A DNA stretch of 5,420 nucleotides. Origin: Bacteroidales bacterium. Its GTDB lineage: Bacteria; Bacteroidota; Bacteroidia; Bacteroidales; UBA932. The notes below the pieces were generated by a model. That model was not told where the DNA came from. It did not search any database and saw nothing but the letters and a program-made list of their open reading frames with translations. Of the stretch, positions 1 through 5,420 are shown piece after piece. A program made the position numbers and the translations under genes. The DNA lies in the NCBI GenBank assembly GCA_017383945.1, contig JAFNUQ010000078.1, positions 1 to 5,420 of the forward strand. The letters run 5' to 3'. Position 1 is the first letter of the stretch, and each line of letters begins with the position of its first letter.

Positions 1-1055
1 CAAATCTTTGGAAGCCACTATTTGAAGATTATGGTATCCATATTGATTTTGCGTGGAGAACTTTCAGATGGGATAGTGAGGCGCATATCAAGGCACACGT
101 TCATTGTGTTATCATAGGATTTTCAATAGCAGCAGATACTACAAAGAGGATTTTCGATGGAGATACTGTTTCAGTGGCAAAGAACATCAATCCATATTTG
201 TGTGATGCTCCAAATGTTTTTATAGATAGCCGAAGCAAAGCGGTTTGCAATATCCCAGACATTGGAATTGGTAACAAACCAATTGATGGTGGCTTCTATT
301 TGTTCGATGAGGCTGAAATGAATGATTTTATAAGTAAGGAGCCTCGTTCGGAAAAGTTTTTTAGACCTTGGTATGGTTCTCAGGAATTCCTTCAGAATAA
401 AAGACGTTATTGTTTGTGGCTGGGAGATGCTTCACCAGCCGAGCTTAATTCTATGCCTGAATGCAAGAAAAGAGTCGCTGCTGTAAGAGAATTCCGACTA
501 AATAGTACAAGTCTAGGTACACAGAAGTTAGCAGATAAGCCAACGAGATTTCATGTTGAGAACGTTCCTGATTCTGAGTATCTACTGATACCTAAAGTTT
601 CGTCGGAACGAAGACGATATATTCCAATGGGCTATATGGCACCAATGAATATGTCAAGTGATCTAGTGTTTATCGTACCAAATACAACATTATATCACTT
701 TGGCATTCTTGAGTCTCTTACCCATATGTCATGGATGCGAGCTGTTTGTGGACGACTTAAGAGTGATTACAGATATTCAAAAGATATCGTTTACAACAAC
801 TTCCCATGGCCAACCACAACAGACGCACAGAAAGCCAAGATAGAGAAGACAGCACAGGCAATCCTCGATGCTCGCAATATCTATCCGGATTGCTCCCTTG
901 CCGATCTATATGATGAAGTGACCATGCCGCCGGAACTCCGCAAAGCCCATCAAAACAACGACAAAGCAGTGATGGAAGCATACGGATTCAACCCTCGCAT
1001 GAGCGAGCCTGAGATTGTAGCAGAGTTATTTAGACTATACCAAGAGCTAATATAA
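1..1055 (+). CDS. MmeI-like (type IIL) class I SAM-dependent DNA methyltransferase, C-terminal part (5' end outside window)
   Basis: The frame is open from the left edge (first full codon at base 3) to TAA at 1053-1055, giving 350 residues. A GTG at 174 is internal, not the start, because family-like sequence continues upstream of it. Visible residues 1-57 are the end of the methyltransferase core (a KAHVHCVIIGF stretch). Then come a linker (NINPYL, DAPNVF), a target-recognition region (GNKPIDGG, RPWYGSQEF, CLWLGD, TRFHVENVP, SSERRRYIP) and a closing helical segment (HMSWMRAVCGRLKSDYRYSK, YNNFPWP, AQAILDAR). The SAM-binding and NPPY-type motifs, and any N-terminal nuclease domain, lie outside the window. 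Family members methylate adenine in a short DNA site, and many also cut DNA in the same chain; whether this one cuts cannot be seen. Its 3' end overlaps the opposing gene by 9 bases. G+C rises near base 800-840, hinting at a mosaic gene. Family call is firm; specificity is unknown. Confidence 0.9.
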   Translation, partial: NLWKPLFEDYGIHIDFAWRTFRWDSEAHIKAHVHCVIIGFSIAADTTKRIFDGDTVSVAKNINPYLCDAPNVFIDSRSKAVCNIPDIGIGNKPIDGGFYLFDEAEMNDFISKEPRSEKFFRPWYGSQEFLQNKRRYCLWLGDASPAELNSMPECKKRVAAVREFRLNSTSLGTQKLADKPTRFHVENVPDSEYLLIPKVSSERRRYIPMGYMAPMNMSSDLVFIVPNTTLYHFGILESLTHMSWMRAVCGRLKSDYRYSKDIVYNNFPWPTTTDAQKAKIEKTAQAILDARNIYPDCSLADLYDEVTMPPELRKAHQNNDKAVMEAYGFNPRMSEPEIVAELFRLYQELI

Positions 1056-1268
1056 ATCTTCGGTGTATTCTCTGTAAATCTCGTCCGCAAGATAGCGGTC
1101 GCTTCTACAATGAAGATCAGCGATTCCATCCTGTATCATCTGAGCTATAGTAGAATGATAGAAGACATCCATCGCTTTATCAAGAGACCCATCAAATTTC
1201 TCCGCCAGGATTGCAATAACTCTAGCGTTCTTGGCTTGAATGATTATGTTTTTTGAGTCGTCCATCAT
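1047..1268 (-). CDS. Small hypothetical protein, third gene of the DUF3791-DUF3990 operon
   Basis: A 73-residue soluble acidic protein with no signal peptide or membrane segment. Recognisable stretches are a helical N-terminus (residues 5-25, ending LAEKF), then KAMDVFYHSTIAQMIQDGIA (31-50) and DRYLADEIYREY (57-68). I recall small proteins of this pattern beside DUF3990 genes in Bacteroidales and Clostridia, sometimes annotated as DUF3791-like, but I cannot assign it firmly to a named family. The ATG at 1266-1268 overlaps the TGA of the DUF3990 gene (ATGA), implying translational coupling. A second in-frame ATG follows directly, so the protein starts Met-Met. It stops with TAG at 1047-1049, tail to tail with the methyltransferase gene and overlapping it by 9 bases. 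By position it could be an antitoxin, chaperone or accessory subunit for the DUF3990 enzyme; this is inference only. Confidence 0.8.
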   Translation of the reverse strand: MMDDSKNIIIQAKNARVIAILAEKFDGSLDKAMDVFYHSTIAQMIQDGIADLHCRSDRYLADEIYREYTEDLY

Positions 1269-1738
1269 TTCTTGATTTCTTCGGATGACACAAATTCCAG
1301 CAGATCGATTGCGCGTTGAGTCCTAAGACAATACTGATTGTTTGGTTTTTCGTACTTCAGACGTCTAAGTGCTTCATCCTTTGATATATCACCTGTAAAG
1401 TACAGATCAATAGTCCTAAAGATCTTATCATCTGCGATACCACCTATCACAATGTCATACTCTGACTTATCTTCCCCTTTGCGACATTGGAAAACAAAAT
1501 CTAACCATTCCTCATCGTAAGATTCAAATGTTTTGATGGATAGGTCGTTGTTTGTTTCTGCAAGATTGTATTCACAAATAAACGCTGGTCGTCCTCTCAA
1601 GAAGAATCTCTCCGAATATTGAACGGCCTGATGACGCATAGAAGTCAAGTAGAAACCTTTTCCAAAATCCAGATAATCTCGTGAATGTTCAAGGTCAGGT
1701 TTTTCAATAACTATGTATGAGGTGTGATATAGTATCAT
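1265..1738 (-). CDS. DUF3990-family protein, probable ADP-ribosyltransferase-fold enzyme
   Basis: A 157-residue cytosolic protein, full length for the family. The DUF3990 pattern runs end to end: YHTS at residues 4-7, DFGKGFYLT at 24-32 followed by QAVQYS, EEWLDFVFQCRKG at 76-88, YDIVIGGIADD at 94-104, LYFTGDISKDEAL at 112-123, and NNQ at 133-135 before a C-terminal helix. The early His in a YH-T/G-S motif, then G-x-G-[FY]-Y-x-T, matches the NAD-binding half of ADP-ribosyltransferases, and I recall the family being placed in that superfamily. H5, Y30 and perhaps Q135 would be the site residues; that assignment is inferred. Substrate is unknown. The ATG at 1736-1738 overlaps the upstream DUF3791 stop by 4 bases, and the gene's own stop overlaps the next start the same way. 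It may be the toxin or effector of a three-gene module. Family call is confident; enzymatic role moderate; biological role speculative. Confidence 0.88.
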   Translation of the reverse strand: MILYHTSYIVIEKPDLEHSRDYLDFGKGFYLTSMRHQAVQYSERFFLRGRPAFICEYNLAETNNDLSIKTFESYDEEWLDFVFQCRKGEDKSEYDIVIGGIADDKIFRTIDLYFTGDISKDEALRRLKYEKPNNQYCLRTQRAIDLLEFVSSEEIKK

Positions 1739-1950
1739 GACAACGCTCCTTTCTCCTGCATGTAGTCAATCAAATCATTCATTAAGTATTCCTTTCCGAA
1801 TGTATGAAGGACATCATATCCCTTGACTATATAATCGTCGAGAATGCCACACTCCTTGAGCTTAACATACACAACCTTTTGAGGCAAGTTAAGTCTTGTT
1901 GACAAATTGCCTATACAAAAAGTTACGAAATCCAGCTGATCTAAGCTCAT
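1735..1950 (-). CDS. DUF3791-family small protein, first gene of the DUF3990 operon
   Basis: A 71-residue protein with the DUF3791 pattern: LDFVTFCIGNL near the start, VVYVKLKECGILDDYI in the middle (residues 26-41), then YDVLHTFGKEYLMNDLIDYM (45-64). It is probably all-helical, with no membrane segment or signal peptide. Function of the family is not established. DUF3791 genes commonly sit beside DUF3990 genes, as here, so a physical or regulatory partnership is likely, for example as antitoxin; that is inference. It is the promoter-proximal gene, starting at the ATG at 1948-1950 about 20 bases downstream of the transcription start predicted from a well-formed Bacteroidota promoter. Its TGA overlaps the next ATG (ATGA at 1735-1738), typical of coupled translation. 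Confidence 0.87.
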   Translation of the reverse strand: MSLDQLDFVTFCIGNLSTRLNLPQKVVYVKLKECGILDDYIVKGYDVLHTFGKEYLMNDLIDYMQEKGALS

Positions 1951-1961
1951 AGCTACTCAAC

Positions 1962-1971
1962 ATTAATTAAT
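1962..1971. repeat. 10-base perfect palindrome ATTAATTAAT at the predicted start of the DUF3791-DUF3990 transcript
   Basis: ATTAATTAAT equals its own reverse complement. It lies just downstream of the minus-strand -7 box, across the expected transcription start and the first leader bases. A dimeric repressor could bind there, and toxin-antitoxin operons are often self-regulated in this way. The palindrome is short and pure A+T, so chance is a serious alternative. Confidence 0.3.
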
Positions 1972-1976
1972 AAACG

Positions 1977-2008
1977 CAAATATAAGGAAATTTTGTACCA
2001 AAGTCAAA
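1977..2008 (-). promoter_or_regulatory. Bacteroidota-type promoter for the DUF3791-DUF3990 operon
   Basis: Read on the minus strand, TTTG (2008-2005) is followed after exactly 20 bases by TATATTTG (1984-1977). This fits the Bacteroidota primary-sigma consensus TTTG - 19 to 21 bases - TAnnTTTG. Transcription should start near 1970-1972, leaving a leader of about 20 bases before the ATG at 1950. No strong ribosome binding site is seen, as is usual in this phylum. Confidence 0.75.
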
Positions 2009-2039
2009 GGGAAGTATCAGAGCATATTTGTGGCAAAAT

Positions 2040-2070
2040 TTTGGGGATTGGAATCAATATTCTATCTTTG
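2040..2070 (+). promoter_or_regulatory. Bacteroidota-type promoter for obgE
   Basis: TTTG at 2040-2043 is followed after 19 bases by TATCTTTG at 2063-2070, matching the Bacteroidota -33/-7 consensus. Transcription should begin near 2075-2077, about 18 bases before the ATG at 2094. This supports that ATG over an in-frame GTG at 2028, which lies upstream of the promoter. It diverges from the minus-strand promoter at 1977-2008 without overlapping it. Confidence 0.75.
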
Positions 2071-2093
2071 CGAGGTTAAGAAGAAAAGTCATT

Positions 2094-3086
2094 ATGGCAG
2101 ACAGCAATTTCATAGATTACGTCAAGATATATTGTGCATCAGGACACGGCGGTGCCGGTTCTACTCACCTTCATAGAGCAAAATATGTCCCTAAGGGAGG
2201 TCCGGACGGTGGCGACGGCGGTAGAGGAGGACACATCATCCTCAGAGCCAATCCGCAGTTCTGGACGCTCATCCACCTCAAGTATCGCAAGCACATCAAA
2301 GCTGAAGATGGCGAAGGCGGCAAGGATTCGCTTCGCAAAGGTAAGAACGGCAAGGACATTTATCTTGATGTTCCTGTGGGCACCGTAGCAAAAGATGCCG
2401 AGACAGGAGAAGTGCTTTTTGAGATAATGGAGCCAGGCGAAGAGCGCATCCTCTGCAAAGGCGGTAGGGGAGGCTTGGGCAACAACAACTTCAAGACATC
2501 CACACTCCAGACCCCAAGATTTGCTCAGCCTGGAGAAGAAGGCCAGGAAGGCATCTTTATCCTTGAGCTCAAGCTTCTTGCAGATGTAGGTCTTGTAGGA
2601 TTTCCTAATGCCGGAAAGTCAACTCTCTTGAGCACAATCACAGCTGCAAAGCCGAAGATTGCAGACTATGCATTTACAACCCTGGAGCCAAATCTAGGTA
2701 TTGTCAGCTACCACGATGGAAAGTCGTTTGTAATGGCAGATATCCCAGGTATCATTGAAGGTGCACACGCGGGAAAGGGCATCGGAACACGTTTCCTCAG
2801 ACACATCGAGCGCAACTCGGTACTGCTGTTTATGGTCAGCGTGGAGGAAGATGATATTCTTGCCAGCTATAAGACTCTCATCAATGAGCTCAAGCTTTAT
2901 AACCCTGAGCTCCTCACCAAGCAGAGAGTTCTTGCCATCACCAAATGTGACCTGATTGACGAGCAGATTGAGAAGGAAATCAAGCCTCATCTACCTCGCA
3001 AGATACCATATGTCTTCATATCATCCAGCACAGGACAGGGCTTGAACAAACTCAAGGATGAGTTATGGAAAGCTCTTCAGTTATAG
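2094..3086 (+). CDS. obgE: Obg GTPase (ribosome-associated, Spo0B-GTP-binding family)
   Basis: A 330-residue essential-type GTPase of the Obg/CgtA family, which binds the large ribosomal subunit and links its assembly to growth and stress signalling. Residues 1-160 form the glycine-rich Obg fold (GHGGAG near 18, [12 protein letters not shown] at 35-46, [11 protein letters not shown] near 123-133). The GTPase domain follows: G1 GFPNAGKST (169-177), G2 threonines in YAFTTLEPN (192-200), G3 DIPG (216-219), G4 TKCD (283-286, standing for NKxD) and G5 SSSTGQG (310-316). The chain ends right after the G domain, so the C-terminal OCT domain of some Obg proteins is absent. ATG 2094 is chosen because the Obg domain begins there ([12 protein letters not shown]) and the promoter lies just upstream; longer forms would add 22 unrelated residues. 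The 3' end overlaps the PAP2 gene by 22 bases. Confidence 0.97.
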   Translation: MADSNFIDYVKIYCASGHGGAGSTHLHRAKYVPKGGPDGGDGGRGGHIILRANPQFWTLIHLKYRKHIKAEDGEGGKDSLRKGKNGKDIYLDVPVGTVAKDAETGEVLFEIMEPGEERILCKGGRGGLGNNNFKTSTLQTPRFAQPGEEGQEGIFILELKLLADVGLVGFPNAGKSTLLSTITAAKPKIADYAFTTLEPNLGIVSYHDGKSFVMADIPGIIEGAHAGKGIGTRFLRHIERNSVLLFMVSVEEDDILASYKTLINELKLYNPELLTKQRVLAITKCDLIDEQIEKEIKPHLPRKIPYVFISSSTGQGLNKLKDELWKALQL

Positions 3087-3664
3087 GACTTTGGGGCACA
3101 TTGGAGCAAGCAGATAAAGCAGCAACTTTGTCCATCAATGCTCTGAATTGTCCTGTCACAGATTTCATCTGGTCAATATTTTCCAACATCCCCGTATGGA
3201 TACCTCTCTATATCGGGGTTGTGGTGTTTTTCTACCTCAGATTTGGCTGGAAAAGAGCAAGCATCTTCACACTTTGTTGCGTGCTGACAGTGCTTTGCTG
3301 CGACCAGTTTGGCAATGTCTGCAAAGATTTCTTTGCAAGGCTTCGCCCTTGCCACGATCCTTATATGATTGATGCCGGGCTGCATATTGTTGAAAAGCTA
3401 GGAGGGAAGTACGGCTTCTATTCGGCTCATGCCGCCAACGCAATGGGCTTTGCCGTGTGCTCAAGCATTATCTTCAAACAGGTGTGCAAAGCGCGCATAT
3501 ACAGCTGCGCAATCACCATCTGGGCATTGCTCGTGGCGATCAGCAGGGTATTTGTGGGAAAACATTTCCTTGGAGATGTGATTGTTGGCGCAATGGTCGG
3601 AGCAATATTTGCCTTGGCATTTGCTTCTCTTGGAAAATATGCAATTAAGAAACTGAAACTATAG
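3065..3664 (+). CDS. PAP2-family membrane phosphatase
   Basis: A 199-residue integral membrane protein of the type 2 phosphatidic acid phosphatase superfamily, which removes phosphate from lipid phosphates such as phosphatidate, phosphatidylglycerol phosphate or undecaprenyl pyrophosphate. The three signature motifs are present: K-x6-R-P (K87 to P95, KDFFARLRP), a central YSAH (119-122) giving the catalytic His122, and S-R-x5-H-x3-D (S160 to D171, [12 protein letters not shown]) with His167 as nucleophile. The usual SGH reads SAH, a variant that should keep the histidine. Hydrophobic segments lie near 43-59, 65-79, 123-138, 145-160 and 172-190. The ATG at 3065 sits inside the end of obgE (22-base overlap, different frame), so it is probably co-transcribed and coupled with obgE. 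Substrate cannot be told from sequence. Its TAG abuts the TAG of the convergent lipid kinase gene. Confidence 0.92.
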   Translation: MESSSVIGLWGTLEQADKAATLSINALNCPVTDFIWSIFSNIPVWIPLYIGVVVFFYLRFGWKRASIFTLCCVLTVLCCDQFGNVCKDFFARLRPCHDPYMIDAGLHIVEKLGGKYGFYSAHAANAMGFAVCSSIIFKQVCKARIYSCAITIWALLVAISRVFVGKHFLGDVIVGAMVGAIFALAFASLGKYAIKKLKL

Positions 3665-4606
3665 GCGTTTCATTACATTTATCTGCTCGCTGGTCACATC
3701 GACAGAGATAGGAAGTCTGCCTTCGATCTCTCCATCCACTTCAATTATATCATTTGAGTTCTCGTCCATAGGAACAACCTGGACAGATTTACCGCGACCG
3801 GTGTGCACCACGTCGCACTCGTGAATTGTGCCATTGAAAAGACGAGGAATCTCTCTGACAATCCTCAAGAGAGAAACCTTAGGGATAATCATAAAGTCTA
3901 CCTCTCCATCATCGATCTTTGCCAGCGGAACCTGCCTCATGCCGCTACCAGAATATGGGCCATTACCAAAAGCAATCGAGTAGCATGGACCGGTATAGAA
4001 TACTTCGCCATCTGCAACTACGCAGACATTTATGGTTTTTGCGTGGGTAAGGCTGTAAAGAAGCGCCTGAAGATAGATTCTCTTGCCTCTTTTACCGGAT
4101 TCTTTCTGCTTATTTACTCGCTGACACACGTGCGAATCAAAGCCGATACCGCCAATATTTGCCATATATGACATCTTGCCGCCGCAGCTCTTGACCTTGA
4201 TTACATCCATCTTCTGGAAAGAATCTCTGTGAATGATGTTTACTACCTCATCCATATCGTGAGGAACCTTCAGAGACTTGATCCAGTCGTTACCGGAGCC
4301 GATAGGGATTACCCCCAAATAGAACTCGCTCAGAGAGACTTCATGCTTGAAGCACCACTTGCATATACCGGCAAACGCCTCGTGGAGAGAGCCATCGCCA
4401 CCAACCGCAACAATCTTCCTATATCCCTCTTCTGCAGCATCATAGGCCAGCTGAGTGGCATGTTTTTTATGATCTGTCATCGCTGTGATGTATGGAACCC
4501 CGAGTTTATCAAGTTTACGCTCGGCAGGAATCCACTCGCACATAGTTTTTCCTGAACCAGCGCGTGGATTGACTATAAAGTAATAGGCAGATTTTACACG
4601 TGTCAT
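3659..4606 (-). CDS. Diacylglycerol kinase family lipid kinase (YegS/DagK-like)
   Basis: A 315-residue soluble or membrane-peripheral kinase that phosphorylates diacylglycerol or a related lipid from ATP. Motifs, in order: NPRAGSGK (13-20), VGGDGSLHEAFAG (68-80; the GGDGT motif with Ser for Thr), IPIGSGNDW (100-108; the GTGND motif with Ser), GIGFD (153-157), GNGPYSGSGM (214-223), DDGEVD (232-237) and the late VDGE (290-293). Length is normal for the family. The chosen start is ATG at 4604-4606, directly before the conserved strand (MTRVKSAYYFIVNPRAGSGK). An upstream in-frame ATG at 4675 would add 23 residues unlike the family and overlap parA. A -7-like box ends only five bases before this ATG, so the mRNA may be almost leaderless. 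It converges on the PAP2 gene, whose product may act on the same lipid class in the opposite direction. Exact lipid substrate is unknown. Confidence 0.93.
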   Translation of the reverse strand: MTRVKSAYYFIVNPRAGSGKTMCEWIPAERKLDKLGVPYITAMTDHKKHATQLAYDAAEEGYRKIVAVGGDGSLHEAFAGICKWCFKHEVSLSEFYLGVIPIGSGNDWIKSLKVPHDMDEVVNIIHRDSFQKMDVIKVKSCGGKMSYMANIGGIGFDSHVCQRVNKQKESGKRGKRIYLQALLYSLTHAKTINVCVVADGEVFYTGPCYSIAFGNGPYSGSGMRQVPLAKIDDGEVDFMIIPKVSLLRIVREIPRLFNGTIHECDVVHTGRGKSVQVVPMDENSNDIIEVDGEIEGRLPISVDVTSEQINVMKRL

Positions 4607-4610
4607 GAAA

Positions 4611-4618
4611 CAAATGTA
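4611..4618 (-). promoter_or_regulatory. Possible -7 box of the lipid kinase gene
   Basis: On the minus strand this reads TACATTTG, a match to TAnnTTTG. No TTTG is found 19-21 bases upstream, so the -33 element is weak or missing. A start 5-7 bases downstream would fall at about 4604-4606, on the ATG itself. Confidence 0.45.
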
Positions 4619-4630
4619 GGAATAATTTGT

Positions 4631-4638
4631 TAAATTTG
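4631..4638 (+). promoter_or_regulatory. Possible -7 box of parA
   Basis: TAAATTTG matches the TAnnTTTG element, 18 bases before the parA ATG at 4657. The bases 19-21 upstream do not form TTTG, so only half of the consensus is present. It points away from the kinase -7 box at 4611-4618; the two lie 12 bases apart in a 50-base intergenic region. Confidence 0.5.
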
Positions 4639-4656
4639 TACTTCTATACGCATAAT

Positions 4657-5420
4657 ATGGGGAAAGTAATCGCAATAGCCAATCAAAAAGGCGGAGTAGG
4701 CAAGACTACTACCGCTATCAATCTTGCAGCATCGCTATCGGTTCTTGAAAAGAAGGTACTCATAATTGATGCTGACCCGCAGGCAAATACTACATCAGGC
4801 CTTAATTTCTCGCCTGATGAAGGACAAAACCGCACTTTATATGAAGTGATGGAAGGCAGACTTGATGTTACAGACGCTCTCATCCAGACAGAGCTCACCA
4901 ACCTGCACATGATTCCATCAAACATCAACCTTGTAGGTGCAGAGATTGAGCTTCTTGAGACAGAAAACAGAGAATCCATGCTCAAAAATGTGCTTGCGCC
5001 CATAAAGGAAAGCTATGACTATATCATTATAGACTGCTCTCCTTCGCTTGGTCTCATTACGGTCAACTGCCTCACCGCTGCAGACTCTGTTATTATCCCT
5101 GTACAACCTGAGTTCTTTGCTCTGGAAGGCCTTGGAAAGCTCCTCCAGACTATCAGACTGGTGCAAAACGGAGTCAATCCAAACCTCACAATCGAAGGCT
5201 TTGTCGTTACAATGTTTGACGGAAGAACAAAAGTTCATAATCAAGTACTAGGAGAGCTGAAAGAGCATTTCCAGGGTCTTGTCTTCAATACTGTCATCCA
5301 GAGAAATATTCGACTCAGTGAGGCCCCATCGCACGGTAAACCTATTATCTTGTATGATATTATGTCAAATGGTTCCAACAACTACCTAAATCTTGCAAAG
5401 GAAGTTATGGAGCGCAATGG
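4657..5420 (+). CDS. parA: ParA/Soj-type chromosome partitioning ATPase (3' end outside window)
   Basis: The frame is open from ATG 4657-4659 to the window edge, giving 254 full codons; family members are about 250-260 residues, so only the last few codons are probably missing. It is a deviant Walker-A ATPase that works with ParB and parS sites in origin segregation, cycling between nucleoid-bound dimer and free monomer. Motifs: KGGVGKTT (11-18, signature Lys11 and phosphate-binding Lys16), DADPQANTT (38-46), Walker B IIIDCSPSLG (123-132, Asp126), then PVQPEFFALEGL (148-159) and RNIRLSEAPSHGKP (216-229). There is no N-terminal helix-turn-helix extension, which fits the chromosomal Soj type rather than P1-type plasmid ParA. 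The start is set by MGKVIAIANQKGG, where family members begin. A parB gene is expected just beyond the edge; this is inference. Confidence 0.96.
   Translation, partial: MGKVIAIANQKGGVGKTTTAINLAASLSVLEKKVLIIDADPQANTTSGLNFSPDEGQNRTLYEVMEGRLDVTDALIQTELTNLHMIPSNINLVGAEIELLETENRESMLKNVLAPIKESYDYIIIDCSPSLGLITVNCLTAADSVIIPVQPEFFALEGLGKLLQTIRLVQNGVNPNLTIEGFVVTMFDGRTKVHNQVLGELKEHFQGLVFNTVIQRNIRLSEAPSHGKPIILYDIMSNGSNNYLNLAKEVMERN

Noticed and set aside
174..1055. Treating GTG 174 as the start of a complete 293-aa protein
   Set aside because: The frame is open to the left edge and the preceding 57 codons encode the family's methyltransferase-core end (KAHVHCVIIGF), so this is an internal codon of a longer gene.
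1942..1962. Small upstream frame starting at an ATG just before the DUF3791 start on the minus strand
   Set aside because: It is out of frame with the DUF3791 gene, soon enters that gene, and shows no coding features; too weak to call a regulatory leader.
2028..2093. Longer obgE starting at GTG 2028
   Set aside because: The added 22 residues do not resemble Obg proteins, and the codon lies upstream of the predicted promoter -33/-7 elements.
2134..2388. Plus and minus open frames inside the glycine-rich part of obgE
   Set aside because: Ser/Thr/Pro-rich translations are the expected shadow of Gly/Lys-rich coding sequence; obgE fully explains the region.
3548..3575. Imperfect inverted repeat (GGAAAACATTTCC) as a possible regulatory site
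   Set aside because: It sits in the coding sequence of the conserved PAP2 third motif, so the sequence is explained by the protein.
3803..4555. Plus-strand open frames of 122 and 108 codons opposite the lipid kinase
   Set aside because: They are antisense to a gene with intact catalytic motifs and show no recognisable domain.
4607..4675. Longer lipid kinase starting at the ATG at 4675
   Set aside because: It would add 23 residues unlike the family and overlap the start of the clearly coding parA gene.
4683..5244. Minus-strand open frames (4683-5003, 4918-5244) opposite parA
   Set aside because: They lie entirely within the parA coding region, overlap each other and encode low-complexity sequence without family features.

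Overview
The window looks like a piece of a Bacteroidota chromosome, most likely Bacteroidales. Two things support this. The intergenic regions carry the phylum's unusual promoter (TTTG, about 19-20 bases, TAnnTTTG) instead of -35/-10 boxes, and start codons lack strong Shine-Dalgarno sequences. The proteins also read like Bacteroidales homologues. Genus cannot be fixed from this sequence.

Left part (1-1950) is accessory and defence-like. It begins inside the C-terminal third or so of a large MmeI-like (type IIL) DNA methyltransferase or restriction-modification protein. Facing it on the minus strand is a compact three-gene operon with 4-base ATGA overlaps: a DUF3791 protein (71 aa), a DUF3990 protein (157 aa) that looks like an ADP-ribosyltransferase-fold enzyme, and a 73-aa small protein. 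Size, order and coupling resemble a toxin-antitoxin or defence module, though that function is inferred. Sampled 60-base lines here hold about 32-42% G+C, except the last ~200 bases of the methyltransferase gene (about 50%).

Middle (1951-2093) is a 143-base divergent promoter region with one well-formed Bacteroidota promoter on each strand.

Right part (2094-5420) is core genome, with sampled lines mostly 43-55% G+C. obgE (ribosome-associated GTPase) overlaps a PAP2-family membrane phosphatase by 22 bases, so the two are probably co-transcribed. A diacylglycerol-kinase-family lipid kinase converges on the phosphatase; the two stop codons are the two halves of one CTATAG palindrome. Divergent from the kinase, after 50 bases, is a chromosomal ParA/Soj-type ATPase that runs off the right edge about where such proteins end. 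The kinase (makes phosphatidic-acid-like lipids) and the PAP2 phosphatase (removes lipid phosphates) may act on related lipid pools.

No tRNA, rRNA, CRISPR array, insertion sequence or convincing hairpin terminator was seen. The most interesting unit is the DUF3791-DUF3990-small protein operon beside the MmeI-like gene.
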